Part shown: positions 11,746 through 24,179 of the stretch, piece by piece | Numbering within the stretch: position 1 is the first letter of the stretch | Layout: the number at the start of each line of letters is the position of its first letter | Assembly: GCA_037176725.1 (NCBI GenBank) | Contig: JAZBRS010000049.1 | Span: forward strand, 18,246,001 to 18,310,000 | Direction of reading: 5' to 3' | Length of the DNA stretch: 64,000 nt | DNA from: Posidonia oceanica | Taxonomy: Eukaryota; Streptophyta; Magnoliopsida; Alismatales; Posidoniaceae | Notes under the pieces: model-generated | Told to the model about the DNA's origin: nothing | The model's input: only the letters and a program-made list of their open reading frames with translations | The model's database searches: none | Translations under genes and position numbers: made by a program

Positions 11746-12830
11746 ATTGGGCTGGCAGCCCTAACTGCTCAGCGATGGGTCCGTCAACCTATCATTTTAT
11801 CATTCAGCATCCGGGCTGGCTACCCTAACTGCTCGGTGATGGGTTCGTTAACCTATCATTTTGCATTAATTCGTCATCCAGGCTGGCAGCCCTAACTACT
11901 CAGCGATGGGTCCGTCAACCTATCATTTTATCATTGCATTTGGGCTGGCAGCCCTAACTACTTGGCGATGGGTCCATCAACCTATCATTTTATCATTCTG
12001 CATCCGGACTGGCAGCCCTAATTGCTCGGTGATGGGTCTGTTAACTTATCATTTTGCATTTATTCCTCATCCAGGCTGGTAGCCCTAACTGCTCGACGAT
12101 GGGTCCGTCAACTTATCATTTTATCATTGCATTCGGGCTGGCAGCCCTAACTGCTCGGCAATGGGTCCGTCAACCTATCATTTTATCATCCTTGCATTCG
12201 GGCTTGCAGCCCTAACTACTCAGTGATGGGTCTGTTAACCTATCATTTTGCATTTATTCCTCATCCGGGCTGGCAACCCTAACTGCTCGGCGATGGGTCC
12301 GTCAACCTATCATTTTATCATTGCATTCGGGCTAGCAACCCTAACTGCTCGGCGATGGGTCCGTCAACCTACCATTTTATCATTCTGCATCCAGGCTGGC
12401 AGCCCTAACTGCTTGGTGATGGGTCCGTTATCCTGTCATTGTGCATTTATTCCTACTGGAGCTGGCAGCCCTAACTGCTCAGCGATGGGTCCGTCAACCT
12501 ATCATTTTATCATTGCATTCGGGCTGGCAGCCCTAACTGCTCGGCGATGGGTCCGTCAACCTATCATTTTGTCATCCTTGCATTCGGGCTGGCAGCCCTA
12601 ACTACTCGGTGATGGGTCCATTAACCTATCATTTTGCATTTATTCCTCATCCGGGTTGGCAGCCCTAACTACTCGGTGATGGGTCCGTTAACCTATCATT
12701 TTGCATTTCCATGCATCGGGCTGGCAACCCTACTAACTGCACGGCGATGGGTCTGTCAACCTATCATTCTGCATTCCTCTGCATCGGGCTGGCAGCCCTA
12801 ACTACTCAGTTGACGCCCGTTAAAATGTCA
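11746..12830 (+). repeat. Tandem array of hairpin-pair units, about 55-65 bp each
   Basis: Some sixteen to eighteen diverged units built on gggctggcagccctaactg, ctcggcgatgggtccgtcaa and cctatcattttatcatt. Each holds two potential hairpins: GCAG with CTGC around ccctaa, then GATGGGT with ACCTATC around ccgtca. Position between the coding part and the 3' LTR fits the hypervariable 3' untranslated arrays known from Ogre-type elements. Open frames at 12248-12601 and neighbours are by-products. Confidence 0.8.
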
Positions 12831-13612
12831 TCCCACATATTCGCATTGCATTCGGGTTGATATCCCTAACTATTCGGCGATAGGTCTGTTAACTTATCAT
12901 CCATTCATCCATCCTTTGCATTCCGATGCCAGGGGCGCCTCGGCTGTCTCCTGGTATCATCCCTAATACCAGGGGCATCTTTTTACTGCCCTATGGTATC
13001 GCCCCCTCTCATCAGGTTGATATCCCTAACTATTTGGTGGTAGGTCCGTTAACTTATCGCCTTGCATTTGCATTATCCCATTGCATTCCCCACCGTCATT
13101 GCAATTTGCACGATGAGCCCTTACATCCATCTCACTGCGTTTGGGTTGGTAGCCCTAACTACTCGGCTGGCAAGCTAGTTAGTTTTGTCTCCACCTTGCA
13201 TTTTGATGCCATGGGCGCTTCGGCTGTCCCTTGGTATCATTCACCGATACTAGGGGCATCTTTATTTGCTGCCCCATGGTATCCCATTTCCATCTGCATT
13301 TGGGCTAACATCCCTAACTGTTACGGGAGCGTCTACGAACCACTGCCACACCTTCGGGTATGGTATTCCCATTGCATTCATGGTTACAAGTCATCCCACT
13401 TGTCACCGCTCCTCTTGCCTGACAGACTCGCTAGCCTGTCACCATCCTCATTGGGCTGATAGCCCCAACTATCCGGTGATGAGTCCATTAACTCCTCGCA
13501 GGCCGATAACCCTAACTATCTGGTGATGAGTCCGTCAACTCCTCAGTGGGCTGATAGCCCTAACTATCTGGCGATAAGTCCGTTAACTTATCACCATTCG
13601 TCGTAGTTTAAT
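12831..13612 (+). repeat. Mixed structured repeats of the same family
   Basis: Scattered units with longer spacers. They include GATAG/CTATC (13553-13568) next to GATAAGT/ACTTATC (13573-13592), AACA/TGTT (13307-13322), and a second class with arms such as GATGCCAGG (12925-12933) and CCTGGTATC (12950-12958). The arms change together between copies. Confidence 0.65.
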
Positions 13613-15099
13613 AGCATTCTATTGCATGGCATTAGCATCTCATTGCATAACATCATAAAGCTTCCTTGTATCCCACGTAGAGTCAGTCCTAGTACTGCAT
13701 CTCATCATTACACGGACATCATGTGCTTAGGATCCGAACCCCTGATTCGCACATTGCCTAAGGTAGCATCCTCAGCAACGCAAAGCTTGCTACAGCCTGC
13801 CTGCTTTGGATGGCACCCGCCGTAGTGCGCGGCCCAAGATCGTTTTCTCGGTTTTGCGTGCCCGACGTCCCACTGTATATACACTACATCTCACTACATA
13901 ACATCGCATGACATTTGCATTCTTATTACGCTGCTACTCTTTTGTAGTCATTACCCCAACTTCTGCATTCCGTTTCCCGGACATGGCATACTTAGGAATC
14001 GAACCCCTAGTTTGCGCATTGCTTAAAGTGGCATCCTCAGCAACGCAGAACTTTTTACAGTTTGCCTGCTCAGTAAGGCACTCGCGGTAGTGCACGACCC
14101 AGGATCACTTCCTTGGCATTACGTGCCCGCCATCGCATGTACATCCACAGCATCTTTACTTTCAGCATTTTACTTTCTACAGCAGCACCGTGCTAGAGCC
14201 ATGCACTGCTCAGTGCACCTGTCGTCTGGCCTTCCTATCTGTATTGCCCAGCGACAGCATTGCATTGCATTTTCTGCCTTTTCTGTGTGCATGCATCATC
14301 CTGCTTTCCCCTAGAGGAGTACAGCGCAATAAGCATTAGCGTAAGCATAACATTTGCATTAGCACCGTACACTAGTCTTTGCATTGGCACAGCATCCTAG
14401 TGTTCGCATTCATCTGCATTTGGCAACACCCAAGACACCCTTTGCATTGCATTGCATTTTCTGCCTTTTTTGCCTGCTTGCTTCCTCGATCGGGGACAAG
14501 CCTTTTCTCTTTCTCGCGGCCTCACGAGTTCCTGCTTGTTTCCCTTGTCCCAGGCGGACAAGAACCTTTTGCATCCCCCAGACTAGCAGCCCTAATTGCC
14601 CGAACGGCAAGCGCATTAGTCCTTCTGGAGTCGTTTTTGCGCAAGTTTGGACTAGCAACCAACTTATCGTGTTGCATCATAGCACTTTCTACTTTCTCTT
14701 GCATCGCATCGCACCAACATGCATCACATAGCACTACACTAGCATCCCATGTTTGGTAGCTTCATTTGCATCACTTCACATCAACATGCATCAGCACAAC
14801 ATCTCCTCATGCACAGCATCCGCACACGCACATGTCGCCCATGCCTCCCTTAGTGGAGCTCGGCATGACGAACTCTAGTACATATTGGTTCAACATTAGC
14901 ATTAGCATTGCACACCAGTTTTTCTTTAGCATCTGCATTAGCATCTGCATTTGCATTCGCATTGTGGCAACGAGTCATGATTTTCAGTGCATCCAATGGA
15001 TAAGTGACTCACGCCTACAGCAACATCTGACTCTCATTGGCGTCAGGTGGGGTGTCTTGTCAACCCTGAGCCATGGTCTCGCTATGCTTGACCTCGCTT
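13613..15099 (+). other. Element B distal 3' untranslated region, GCATT-rich
   Basis: Two related blocks (about 13700-13870 and 13960-14120, sharing gaacccctgattcgcacatt-like text) are followed by DNA full of gcattagcatt and tgcattgcatt words. The last 120 bp (about 14985-15099) align with the segment before the 3' LTR in A and D. No gene is seen. Confidence 0.5.
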
Positions 15100-15130
15100 A
15101 GGGAGGGGCATCTATAGGCACCCCATTTTG
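15042..15130 (+). promoter_or_regulatory. Stem spanning polypurine tract and 3' LTR start, element B
   Basis: GTCAGGTGGGGTGTC at 15042-15056 faces GGCACCCCATTT at 15117-15128 across exactly 60 nt. Inside, CCCTGAG (15064-15070) can pair with CTTAGGG (15097-15103). Pairing is weaker than in A and D because this copy is decayed. Confidence 0.5.
15100..15112 (+). promoter_or_regulatory. Element B polypurine tract
   Basis: AGGGAGGGGCATC lies directly before the 3' LTR and is identical in A and D. In LTR elements this is where plus-strand DNA synthesis starts. Confidence 0.8.
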
Positions 15131-17148
15131 ACAGCCTGGAAGATGGTGGTTTCTCTTACAAGCTCACTTGGACCCTGGGATAGCCAATCTCACCTAAAAA
15201 CTCCCAAAACATTCACCCAAGCCCACCTAAGCCTTAGCCCACACTTAGCCCAGGCCAAAAAACCAAAGCAAAGCCCAACTTAGGCCATTCTCCTCTTAGG
15301 CTCATTGGACGCAGGCATGGGCAGCGTCCAACGTTGGACGTGCCCTGTGCCAGCGTCCAACGTTGGACGCGCCCTGTGCTAGTGTCCAACAAGTTAGGAG
15401 TTGCAGTGGCCATCGCCACCTCTGGCTGGCTCACCGCCTCTATCTGTCCTTCCACCCATACCGCACTTACTAGCTGTCCCCTCACCTCACTACAGCCGCC
15501 TGCTAGGTGCCAAGCCCACCTGCTCCCTTCCACGGCGTCCATTCCTCCGCCGGTGGGTCTTCGGCTCACACAGCACCCACTGCTACCGCCGCTTGTGTCC
15601 TGCCACCACCACAACTTTGGCCACCTACAGACAAGCCCCACTTACTCGCTTGACATGCCTGGTGGCCTTCCCACTCACGCCATGCCCTGCCAATGCCTCT
15701 GCCACCTCTGCCAACGCCACTGCCATCTTTCCAGTAGAACCCAACAAAACCAAAACTTGACCGCCATTTGCAGACCACCACATGCATTTGCAAGAGAATT
15801 TGCAACCTCCCAAGCCTTGAGTGAACTACCACGAGTGCACCCAAGCCTCCAACAACCTCTCTCGAGCTTCCCTTGCATCCCAGGAGCTCGCTGGAGTAGC
15901 CATTGCCGCCTTCTTCCTCGCTTTCGGCCAACTGCAAATAGCGCTTTCCAGCCGTGTTCAGGTGCATTTTTCTTCACCCCTAGCTAGCATGTGCACGTAG
16001 TAGTATGTTAGACTAGTTTGCACGCACGCACGCCCCCTTGGTTGGCCGGAAAAGACTCAGCCACCGGCCGCGAGGAGGAGGAGGTGGGTGGTGCAATCCA
16101 CCCACCCATTTCTGGTGCCGAGCATATGGACATGCTCGTCGTCACTCCCTCTTGCTTCCTAGCAAGTTGGTTTGGGATTTTTGGTTGCCTTGGCCACAGA
16201 TCTTGCTTGAGAAACTTCTCGACTTGTTGGACGTGTGTTCTGGTGCGTCCAACGTTTGACGCGCCATGAGATGGCGTCCAACACCCCTGCATGCCAGCTT
16301 ATTTATTTTCTTTCTTTGCTTCTATATTGTTGTGGTCTAAATGCTTTTAACTGTGGATTATTGTTACAAGCTTTCTTTCATGCCCTTAGATGCCATGCCA
16401 TGTCTAATATAGGATTTTGATCTTAGTTTGGATCCATTGTTGCATGCTTCTGATTTGCCTTGCTGCTTCCCTGTGTAGGATGCTGGAATGCATCGCGTCC
16501 TACGTTGGACACTGGTGTATCCAGCGTCCTATGCTTCTACTTGGTTGCACCTACTTAAATGCTCAATTATTGCATGTATTTATGATGCTTACTTGATCCA
16601 TGTATGCATGCCTGAGTTTAGCCTATTTTCAGTCGCTTCGATGCATGCTTAAGTTGTTTTTGGGCTAGTTCTCTCTGCAGCTTGGTGTGCCTGCCTCCTG
16701 TCTGTGTTGGACGCGGCTGGTAACTGCGTTCTATGTTGGACGCAGTTGCTTACTGCGTCCTATTCATATGCACGTCTGCCTTTGCTTTGATGCTTGCATG
16801 ATGCTTTATTTTTTCTGGTTTGTTGCTTGATCCATGCATGCATGTTCATCTCTTGGGTCCTGTGACCACGGCTTCCAGGTTTGCATGGTTTTGATCTCAG
16901 TTTGCATGCAAGTTTCCTTTGGGTCTGTTCCAAGGGTGTTGGATGCTAATGGTGCTAGCGTCCTACATAGGACGCAGGCACTGCAGCATCCAACGCACCA
17001 ACTGGTCTTCTGTTTATTTCTTTATTTTCTTGCCACCTTGGTTTGAATGCTATATTTGTGCAGATCATCTTGCTTGTTTCCCTTTATGCAATCCACATGC
17101 TATGCTTTAATCTTGCTTTGATCTTGGCTTGTTTCTCATTTCTGTATC
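15113..17148 (+). repeat. Element B 3' LTR, first 2.0 kb, broken by element C
   Basis: It aligns with 3120-5055 of the 5' LTR. The first bases read TATAGGCACCCC, so the terminal TG has decayed to TA. It ends inside the word tctgtatc, which in the intact 5' LTR continues tcagtttgacc; here the LTR of C starts instead. Open frames at 15334-15987 and 16018-16269 mirror those in the 5' LTR and are not supported as genes. Confidence 0.85.
17144..17148. repeat. Left target-site duplication of element C (gtatc)
   Basis: The five bases before the C LTR are gtatc, also present at the matching position of the intact B 5' LTR (5051-5055). The right copy is outside the window. Confidence 0.6.
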
Positions 17149-17368
17149 TGTAGACACCCCATTCTGACAGCCTGGAAGTTGGTTGTTTTCTTTCGCAGGC
17201 TCGTGTGGACTCTGGAATGGCATTCTTTTTTCCTAGCCCTTTTTCTAGCCCAAAACCAAGCCCAAAACCTTGCCTAAACATTAAAGCCTTACCCCAAGCC
17301 CTTTTTACACCTTTTAAAACCTTCCTAGACCCAAGCCCAAGCCCATTTGCAGCCTTCGCCAACTGAGT

Positions 17369-19533
17369 GTGTCGGACACTGGAATAGGTAGCATCCAACG
17401 TTGGACGTGCCCTATGCTAGTGTCCAACATTGGACGCCCTCTGCTCTGGCGTCCAACGACTCAGTTGCAGCAGTAGCTGCTCCGCCCCCTTTAGCTCACC
17501 GCCCGTCCACTCCACCACCTCCCTGCAATTACTACCCGTCCCTTCTTCCACTCCACGCCATCCACTACCTTCCAAGCCCAAGTTACTACCCATCTTCTCC
17601 CCATCAGCACCAAAACCGCTCTCAAAGCCCTCACTGCTAGCAGCTGACTTCCGCCGCTTGCACCTGCCACCACCTCAACCTCGCCGGCCCTCTAACAGCA
17701 CCCATGCCCTCTCCTAACAATCCTCGTGGGTTCCCCACACTCACCAGCACCTGCCACCACTTGCAATTGCCTGGATTCGGCCTGCAACACCTCTGCCAGC
17801 ACTTGAACCCATGCCATTTTTGCAACAAAACCACAAGTTCCAGCCATTCCACCACTCACCACACGTGGTCTAGAAGAAATTCGCCACCTCCAGAGCGTAG
17901 AGTGCACTCCCCTCTCCATCCTCGACCCGTTGCCAACCTCTCCGGTGCCTTCAGTAGCTCGTGCGACCTTGCCAGAGTAGCTCTTGTCAACGCATCAGCA
18001 ACACTGGCAAGCGAGGTGGAACCGCCGTTCTAGGCCGTCAAACGGTAAGTTCTCTAGCCCCATAGGTCATGCATGTCTGATAGTATGTTCCCATGCATTT
18101 TTTACATTTTTTTGAATCCTTTTGGCCGCGATTCGTGGCCAGAAGAGAGTTCAGTATGTTGGATGCACCAGCTGGTGCGTCCAACGTTGGACGCGGCATA
18201 GGCTGGCGTCCAACACCCTGTCTGGCCTTGCTCTTGTTCTATTGCTCTTCATGCTTTGTTATTGTTGGTTCTTTTGCGAATCCATGCTGCATGCTTTCTT
18301 AAATGTCCTCTGATACTATGCCATGCTTGTTTGCTTGTTCCATGCTTGCTTGAATCATCTTTGCATGCTTTAATATCATTCTATCATCTGCCTGCGTTGG
18401 ACGCCTAGGTGAGCCACATCCAATGTTGGACGCTGGTTCACCTAGCATCCAACACCCCTGTTAGCTATAACTTGCTGCCATGCTTACATTATGCCTATTT
18501 TTGATGCTATTTTGTGACCCATGCTTGCTTAAAGATGCCTGGCCCCTATGGCAACCATGCTTAGGTTTGCTAGGATCTCTTTAAGTTGCTTGCTCCTTTT
18601 TGCAAAGTTTTAATCCTATTTTCCCATGCATGTTCTTCCTTTCTTGCTTTCCTTGACTTAAATGCTTGCTGTGGATGTTCCTTTTGCTCTGGTATTGCCT
18701 TAGTATGTCTGCATGCATATAAGTGGGGTTAGAGCTGAGCTCCCCCTTTAGTACAGGTAGGTCTGCATGCTTTGGTCGTTGGACGCCAGAGCCTTCAGCG
18801 TCCAATGTTGGACGCTGCTGGCTCCAGCGTCTAACGTCCCAGGCCCTCATTTCGTTGTTGAAGGCTTGTATAATGCCCTGATCTGTTTGCTTACATGCCT
18901 CCTGTGTTTTCCATGCATGCTTAGCTTCCTTTGCAACTGTTCTTTAGCTTCCATTAGTTTATTTGCTATTTTATGCAATTTTTTTGTGGGTTGTGCCTCC
19001 CAGGGCGTTGTACGCTGCTGGTGCAGGCGTCCAATAATGGACGCCGGCCTAGCTCACGTCCAACGACCTGGTTGTCTCTGGCCTGGCACGAGCTGCAGCT
19101 GGTAAGTTCTTGGTTTTTTTGTGTGATCCCTTACTTGCATGTCTGCCCAATGCTTTTATCCAGTAGCCCAAATGCATGTTCCGATTTTTTATTTGCCTTT
19201 TGAATGCCTCCATATCTCTCTGTCTCATGGCCTGTGTTAGACGCCTACCACTCTGGCGTCTAACGTTGGACACCATGCTCAACGGTGTCCAACAACCTGC
19301 TTGCTTTGATCCTTGATCCGGGCTTGCCCCTTGCTCTGATTCCTCTTCTAATCTCCTGTTAGGTTAGTCTTGCATGTCATGCACCCATTTAGCTGTGTTT
19401 TTGCATCTATACTGCATCCATATAGCTAGAAAGCATCATTTTCTAAAACCTGCATGCTGTCTGCCTCCAGCAGGTGTTGGACGCCAGCAATGGCAGCATC
19501 CAACGTTGGACGCCGCTGTTGCCAGCGTCCAAC
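17369..19533. repeat. Double-hairpin modules in the C 5' LTR
   Basis: A triple module lies at about 17369-17457. Double modules start at about 18157, 18395, 18777, 19006, 19235 and 19475 (spacings 238, 382, 229, 229, 240). Arms follow TTGGACGC/GCGTCCAA, with paired variants TTAGACGC/GCGTCTAA and TTGGACAC/GTGTCCAA in the module at 19235. Confidence 0.8.
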
Positions 19534-20238
19534 GCTTGCAGTTGGCTTGACTTCGTTTTAAAACGCCGATTTTGCTTCGCTCGCCGTTTTTTGCGTTTTA
19601 TTGCTTCTAATGCTTGCTGCAACCCTTATGCATGCTGCCTAACCCTTGTTTCAGTTTTACACCTTGCTTTCACCTCGTTTTCCGCATCTTGCACCGCTTT
19701 CCACCCATTTGCCTTGTTTTCCGCATTTCGTATCGTTTTCAGCACCTGCTTTGCTTTATCGCTTGCATGTCGTTTGCATTGCTTGGTTTTCCCTACAGTT
19801 TTGCTTTATCGCTTGCATCTGCATTTAGGGCTATGATGCTTACTGCCTAGGAGTTCTCATGAACCAGGGCCCGCCCAGTTCGGAACACTAGCAGTGTTGC
19901 TGAGCACATAGATAGCACGTTTATTTCCCATGCATAGCAGGTAGACATTCATGGCATTTAAGCATTAGGCTAGCATTTCCCTGCATTAGTGCGAGATTGC
20001 CTAAGAAAGACCGACTCTCGGACGTATCGGGGGTGCCTAACACCTTCCCTGTGCGTAATAGGAGTCCTTGCCTTTTCTCTTGGCTCGCATCGACCTTTCC
20101 TTTATCCTAGGCATGAGTCATAGCATAGCATATCTTAGCTTAGCGTTGCATCCCTTTGCCCCTTCTTTGCATCCGGTTTTGCATATCTTTTCATGCTTTA
20201 CCTCTGGTTTTCTCTGTCTTCCAATTCAATAGACCTGG

Positions 20239-20248
20239 TGGCGACTCC
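20239..20248 (+). promoter_or_regulatory. Primer-binding-site mimic inside the C LTR
   Basis: TGGCGACTCC, 164 nt before the real primer binding site, in the same AATAGAC..TGG context as in the other LTRs. Confidence 0.5.
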
Positions 20249-20402
20249 GATTTTGTCTTATCATTTCTTTTCTTTTCTTTTGCCATCGTTTCCGAGTCGA
20301 GTTTCTTCCCTCGGATCCCACCCCATATAGTGAGCCTATTTTGATTGGTGCACGCGAGCTTTGGTATCATGCATGGACGATCAGAATTCAGGATTACTAC
20401 AA

Positions 20403-20420
20403 TGGCGACTCCACTGGGGA
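20403..20420 (+). promoter_or_regulatory. Element C primer binding site (tRNA-Arg)
   Basis: TGGCGACTCCACTGGGGA begins one base after the LTR. It complements the 3' end of plant tRNA-Arg including CCA, with two mismatches, which is the primer used by Tat/Ogre elements. Confidence 0.85.
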
Positions 20421-20599
20421 GCAGTACTCCGGCTTTCGCCTTAGCCTTCTCGCCTCTTGCTTCGGTGTTTTGCTTGCCTTTTGCATTCGCCTACTTTACC
20501 TGCTTACCTGCTTGCTTGTTTATTTACCTGCTTTATGCCATGATTGCTTGTGCTGCCTTATTTTCCTGCATAACATGCCTAAAATACTTGCTTGGCACA

Positions 20600-20604
20600 C
20601 CATG
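20600..20604. repeat. Left target-site duplication of element A (ccatg)
   Basis: ccatg directly precedes the TGTAGAC start of A and is repeated exactly at 44249-44253 after the end of A. Joining the flanks restores a leader that matches B around 6600-6630. Confidence 0.95.
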
Positions 20605-22689
20605 TGTAGACACCCCATTTTGACAGGCTAAACTGGTGGAACCTCTCTCTCTGGTGGCTTCTGGACCAAACCAACGCCTAAACCCAAACCTATGTTAAAA
20701 CTTGCACAGTCCTTTTCATCCTACTCCTCAAAACAAGCCCAAACTCAACCAAGGATCCCCCCCCTTTCCCGAACCTGAAAACCAACCAAAATCCATAGGA
20801 ACACTCACCCCTGATGACTTAGCAAACCCACCAAAAAGCCCTTAAAATCTCAGACTAAAACCACTCCCAAAAATCCTTTGAAACTTAGGTAAAACTACAC
20901 TTTTTCTACACCTCAAAACCCTCCAAAACTTTCTCAAAACTGAACCAAAACCCCGGGACCAAGACTAGAAATCCTAGACCCCACACCCGCCAAATTTCAC
21001 CTCTTTCCGAGACCTCTAAGACCCCCTTTTGGCCAAATTATCGTTTTCTTTCTCCTGGATTATCATTTTCTCTCTCCTCTCTCTCTCCTGATTATCCTCC
21101 TCCTTTTCATCCCCTTCTTGATCATTTTCTGGCCTAGCTGTGGGCCCCCTTTGTACTTCTATCCCTTCTCTATCTTATTCCTATTTTTATTTTATTTTTA
21201 GCATTTTCCCTGAATTTCAAAAAAATCTTTTTCCCTCAACCTATCTCTTTTCCTTTTATCTCCCTCTTTTTTCCATTTCTTTCCTCCTTCTCTCTTCCTT
21301 TTCCCTCTCTTGCAAAAATCCATAAAAACCCCTAAAAATCTGTAAAACCCCAAAACATAAAAGAAACAAAGCAGAACCCTAAGAAAAACAATTAAAAAAC
21401 ATCAAACAAGCAATTAAAAACCTAAACTTAATCAAATCAAACTAAAAGGAAAACCAAGCATGCAAACTAAAAAATGCAAAACAAACTAAAACAAAATACT
21501 GTAAAATCAAGTAAAAAACTGAAATAAAGTCAGAACCTACCAAAGATAAAAACCCCACTAAAAGAGTTAAAAAAAAAAAACAAACCCTAAAGAGGAGAAT
21601 TAAAAATCAAATACTAAAACAGGTAATTAAAGAAAACAAAAGACTTAACCTAATGAACATAAGGAAAATAACATAAAACTTAATTAAAAGAAAAAGAAAA
21701 TACAGTGGGAAGACCTAAGAACACTTAATCAAACCAGGAAAAAACCAACTAAAAAATATCAAGAAGAATTAACAAATAAAAATCAAAAACATAGTTCAAA
21801 AGACTTAAAGGAGAAAAACATAAAAGACTAGAACTAAAAAGTCCAAAACCCACTCTAATTAACCTAAAAATGAATCTTAAAAATCCTAATTAACATCCCA
21901 AGCATTTAACAAGAAAAACATAATTAAAAAAAAAAAAAAAACTTAAAAGACTTAACAAACATTCAATCAAAATAAAAAAAAAAACAAATTAAAAACAAAG
22001 AAACCTAAAACCCTAATCCCATCCCCATTTAAAAGGACAACAAACAACCCAACTCTTCTCCACCCTCCACACACAGCCGTCTCTCTCCCTCTCTTTCTTT
22101 TTTTTCCTCCTTCCAAAAGCCAACAGCAGACCTCCCCTCCACCCTCTCTTCTTCCTCCTCTCTTCTCCACCCTCCTACAGACAGCCGTCCTCCTCCCTCT
22201 CCTTTTTTTTCTTCTCCTGCATACACAACAGACTTCATCATCTTACTCCCCCAACACACAACAGCCTACCCTCTCAAGCTCTCTTCTTTCTTCTCCAAAA
22301 AACCCACTGCCAACACTTCCTCTCCACTCCCTCTTCTCTCCTCTCAGCAGCCATCCCTACAGGCCAACAGAAACACCAGCCACCATCACACCTCCACCTC
22401 CAATAGACCTCCTTCTTCTGCCTCCACAACCCACAGCCAAAAATCCACAGCAAAACCACAAAAAAAACCAAATCTACAGACCAACTCCCACCATAACAGA
22501 CCTCACCCACACTCCATCAGACCAGAGCTCCACGGCCTTCCCTCCACGCCCCAGACCTCCACCATATCCATCCCGAGCCCAGAAGCCAAAGGGGGAGGGA
22601 AGAAACCCGAAGGGAAGAGGAAGAGGAGAGAGAGAAAACAGCAACACTTTCTCTGATTTTCTGCAACCACCTCGGCGCACAAAAAATTT

Positions 22690-23015
22690 ATCCGAGCCCA
22701 CCACTGGATCCGTCTCGTTCTCCCGTCCAACCCCATATTTTTTTTTCCGCATTTCGAGCCCCGTAGCGCCCGCAGCAGCTCGCCGGAGTTGGCCTTCTTC
22801 CCCGGCGCCGTTCGCCGGAGCAGCGGCCACGTCGCTTCCCCACGCCGCCACGCCGCTCCGTGCCTCCGCCCAGACCTCGCCGTGCCTCCGCCGGAGCTCC
22901 CACGAGCCAGCCGCACCGCCAGAACGCCGCTCTGCCGCCTCCTCCGCCGTGCGGCAAGCTGCCGGCGATAGCCCTCCGACGCCCTGCCCGCATGCTACTG
23001 TAGCATGCTACAGTA
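22690..23015. promoter_or_regulatory. CpG-rich segment ending in a 20-bp perfect palindrome
   Basis: A GC-rich block (ccgccg, gccgga words) stands out in the otherwise AT-rich LTR. It ends at TACTGTAGCATGCTACAGTA (22996-23015), a perfect 20-bp palindrome, followed by gtaagt-like text and a T run. The 3' LTR has the same at 39848-40172. A promoter or transcript-start role is inferred from composition and LTR position only. Confidence 0.4.
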
Positions 23016-24179
23016 AGTGCCATGCCACTCGCCATTTTTTTTTTTTTTTTCATTTTTGCTTAACTTAGTAACTTTACCACATATTGCATTTCCACCTCAT
23101 AGTTTTAATTATTTGCACTTAGCTCCTTCATCTGTTTAAATTCATTAAACTTTGAATTAAAACCATATTAAATTGCATGAACTGTTTGTATTTTTCTGTA
23201 TTTGCATGATAGTCCATTTGCTGTGTGTTTCAGTTATAAAATATTATGCCTTAGCCCCTCTGCTTTACATTATTGCACTTAGGTCCTGTTTTAAATCAGT
23301 CTATTTAATTACATGCATTTTACCATGCTGCATTGCATTCTAAGTCCCTGCATGTTTCTGTTTTTTCATTTAGATCTAACACACTGTAGTAACTTAGGTT
23401 TTGATTTTAATTTTTGGTTGATGTATTGCACTTTTGCCCCTCTGTTTTTTCATTTTTGCATATAGGTCCATTTCAAATGGACAGTAACTCTTGCATGCAT
23501 TTTTAGCTCATTACATTGCATTTTTGACCCTGATCTTTTTAAAAATCACATTGCAGTCCTGTGATCTATTTTTCAGAGCATGTTTTCCATATGAAATTGC
23601 ATATTTGACCCCTGCATGATTTGAAAATCACACATAGAGCCTTGCATCTTTTGAAAAATCATGTGAAAAGACTGTTTTGCCCCCAAGTTGCATTTTAGCT
23701 CCTATGTTTGCAAAAATTGCATGTAGACCCTCCACTTGCATTCCCGGACTCCCCAGAACTCCTGTTTTCTGGAAAATTTGCATTTTTGCCCCTTTCTTTT
23801 TCAAAAATGCTTTTAAACCCCTGTTCTTTCCAAATGGCTTTTCCTTGTCTTTTCTGGCTTTGCATGCATTCTGCATCCATTTTAATCTTGCATTTTACCT
23901 CCCCTTCGCATACACTAAGCACTTTTAACTCCCCTTCACTTGGGAGGACCTTCAGCACACCCTTAGGATCTCCTGAACACTTAGATCTGTTCTCCTCTTC
24001 TGTTCTGGCCCTTCTGCTCGGAAGCCGCGATATCTTCCAATCCGATCGTCGGATCTCCTCAAGTAAGCTGCCCAGGCGACCGCAGCGAAGCGCTCTTCAA
24101 CATGGACCGAGCAGATCTCCGATCAGACTCCCGGATCTCCAGGTATATCTTCCTGAACTTCTGCACGGCATTCATTTTG

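Larger units (their letters stand above)
3120..17148 (+). mobile_element. Element B: old Tat-lineage LTR retrotransposon, left portion
   Basis: B runs from its 5' LTR to the point where C broke its 3' LTR. It has a degenerate tRNA-Arg primer binding site, a dead gag, no recognisable protease, RT or integrase, a long structured 3' untranslated region and a polypurine tract. The internal region (6456-15112, 8.7 kb) is too short for a normal Tat polyprotein, so B lost pol before or after insertion. LTR divergence is visibly higher than in A (many substitutions, a roughly 60-bp duplication at about 15331-15395, a replaced stretch near 16660), so B is much older than A. The remainder of the 3' LTR is outside the window. 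Confidence 0.85.
17149..20401 (+). repeat. Element C 5' LTR (3253 bp)
   Basis: TGTAGACACCCC to GGATTACTACA, followed by the primer binding site. A CpG-bearing, C-rich segment (17460-18030) precedes the double-hairpin modules; the shared block near 20020-20080 and the primer-binding-site mimic at 20239-20248 follow. The 3' LTR is outside the window, so the age of C cannot be judged from LTR pairs. Confidence 0.85.
17149..20604 (+). mobile_element. Element C, 5' portion
   Basis: C is inserted in the 3' LTR of B and is itself interrupted by A at 20605. This part holds the 5' LTR, primer binding site and about 180 bp of leader. The element resumes at 44249. C belongs with B by its hairpin-module LTR. 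Confidence 0.85.

Noticed and set aside
22503..23053. GC-rich open frames in the A LTR (121, 125 and 137 residues, minus strand)
   Set aside because: Composition-driven; several overlapping frames are open at once, with no conserved motif and no counterpart in D.
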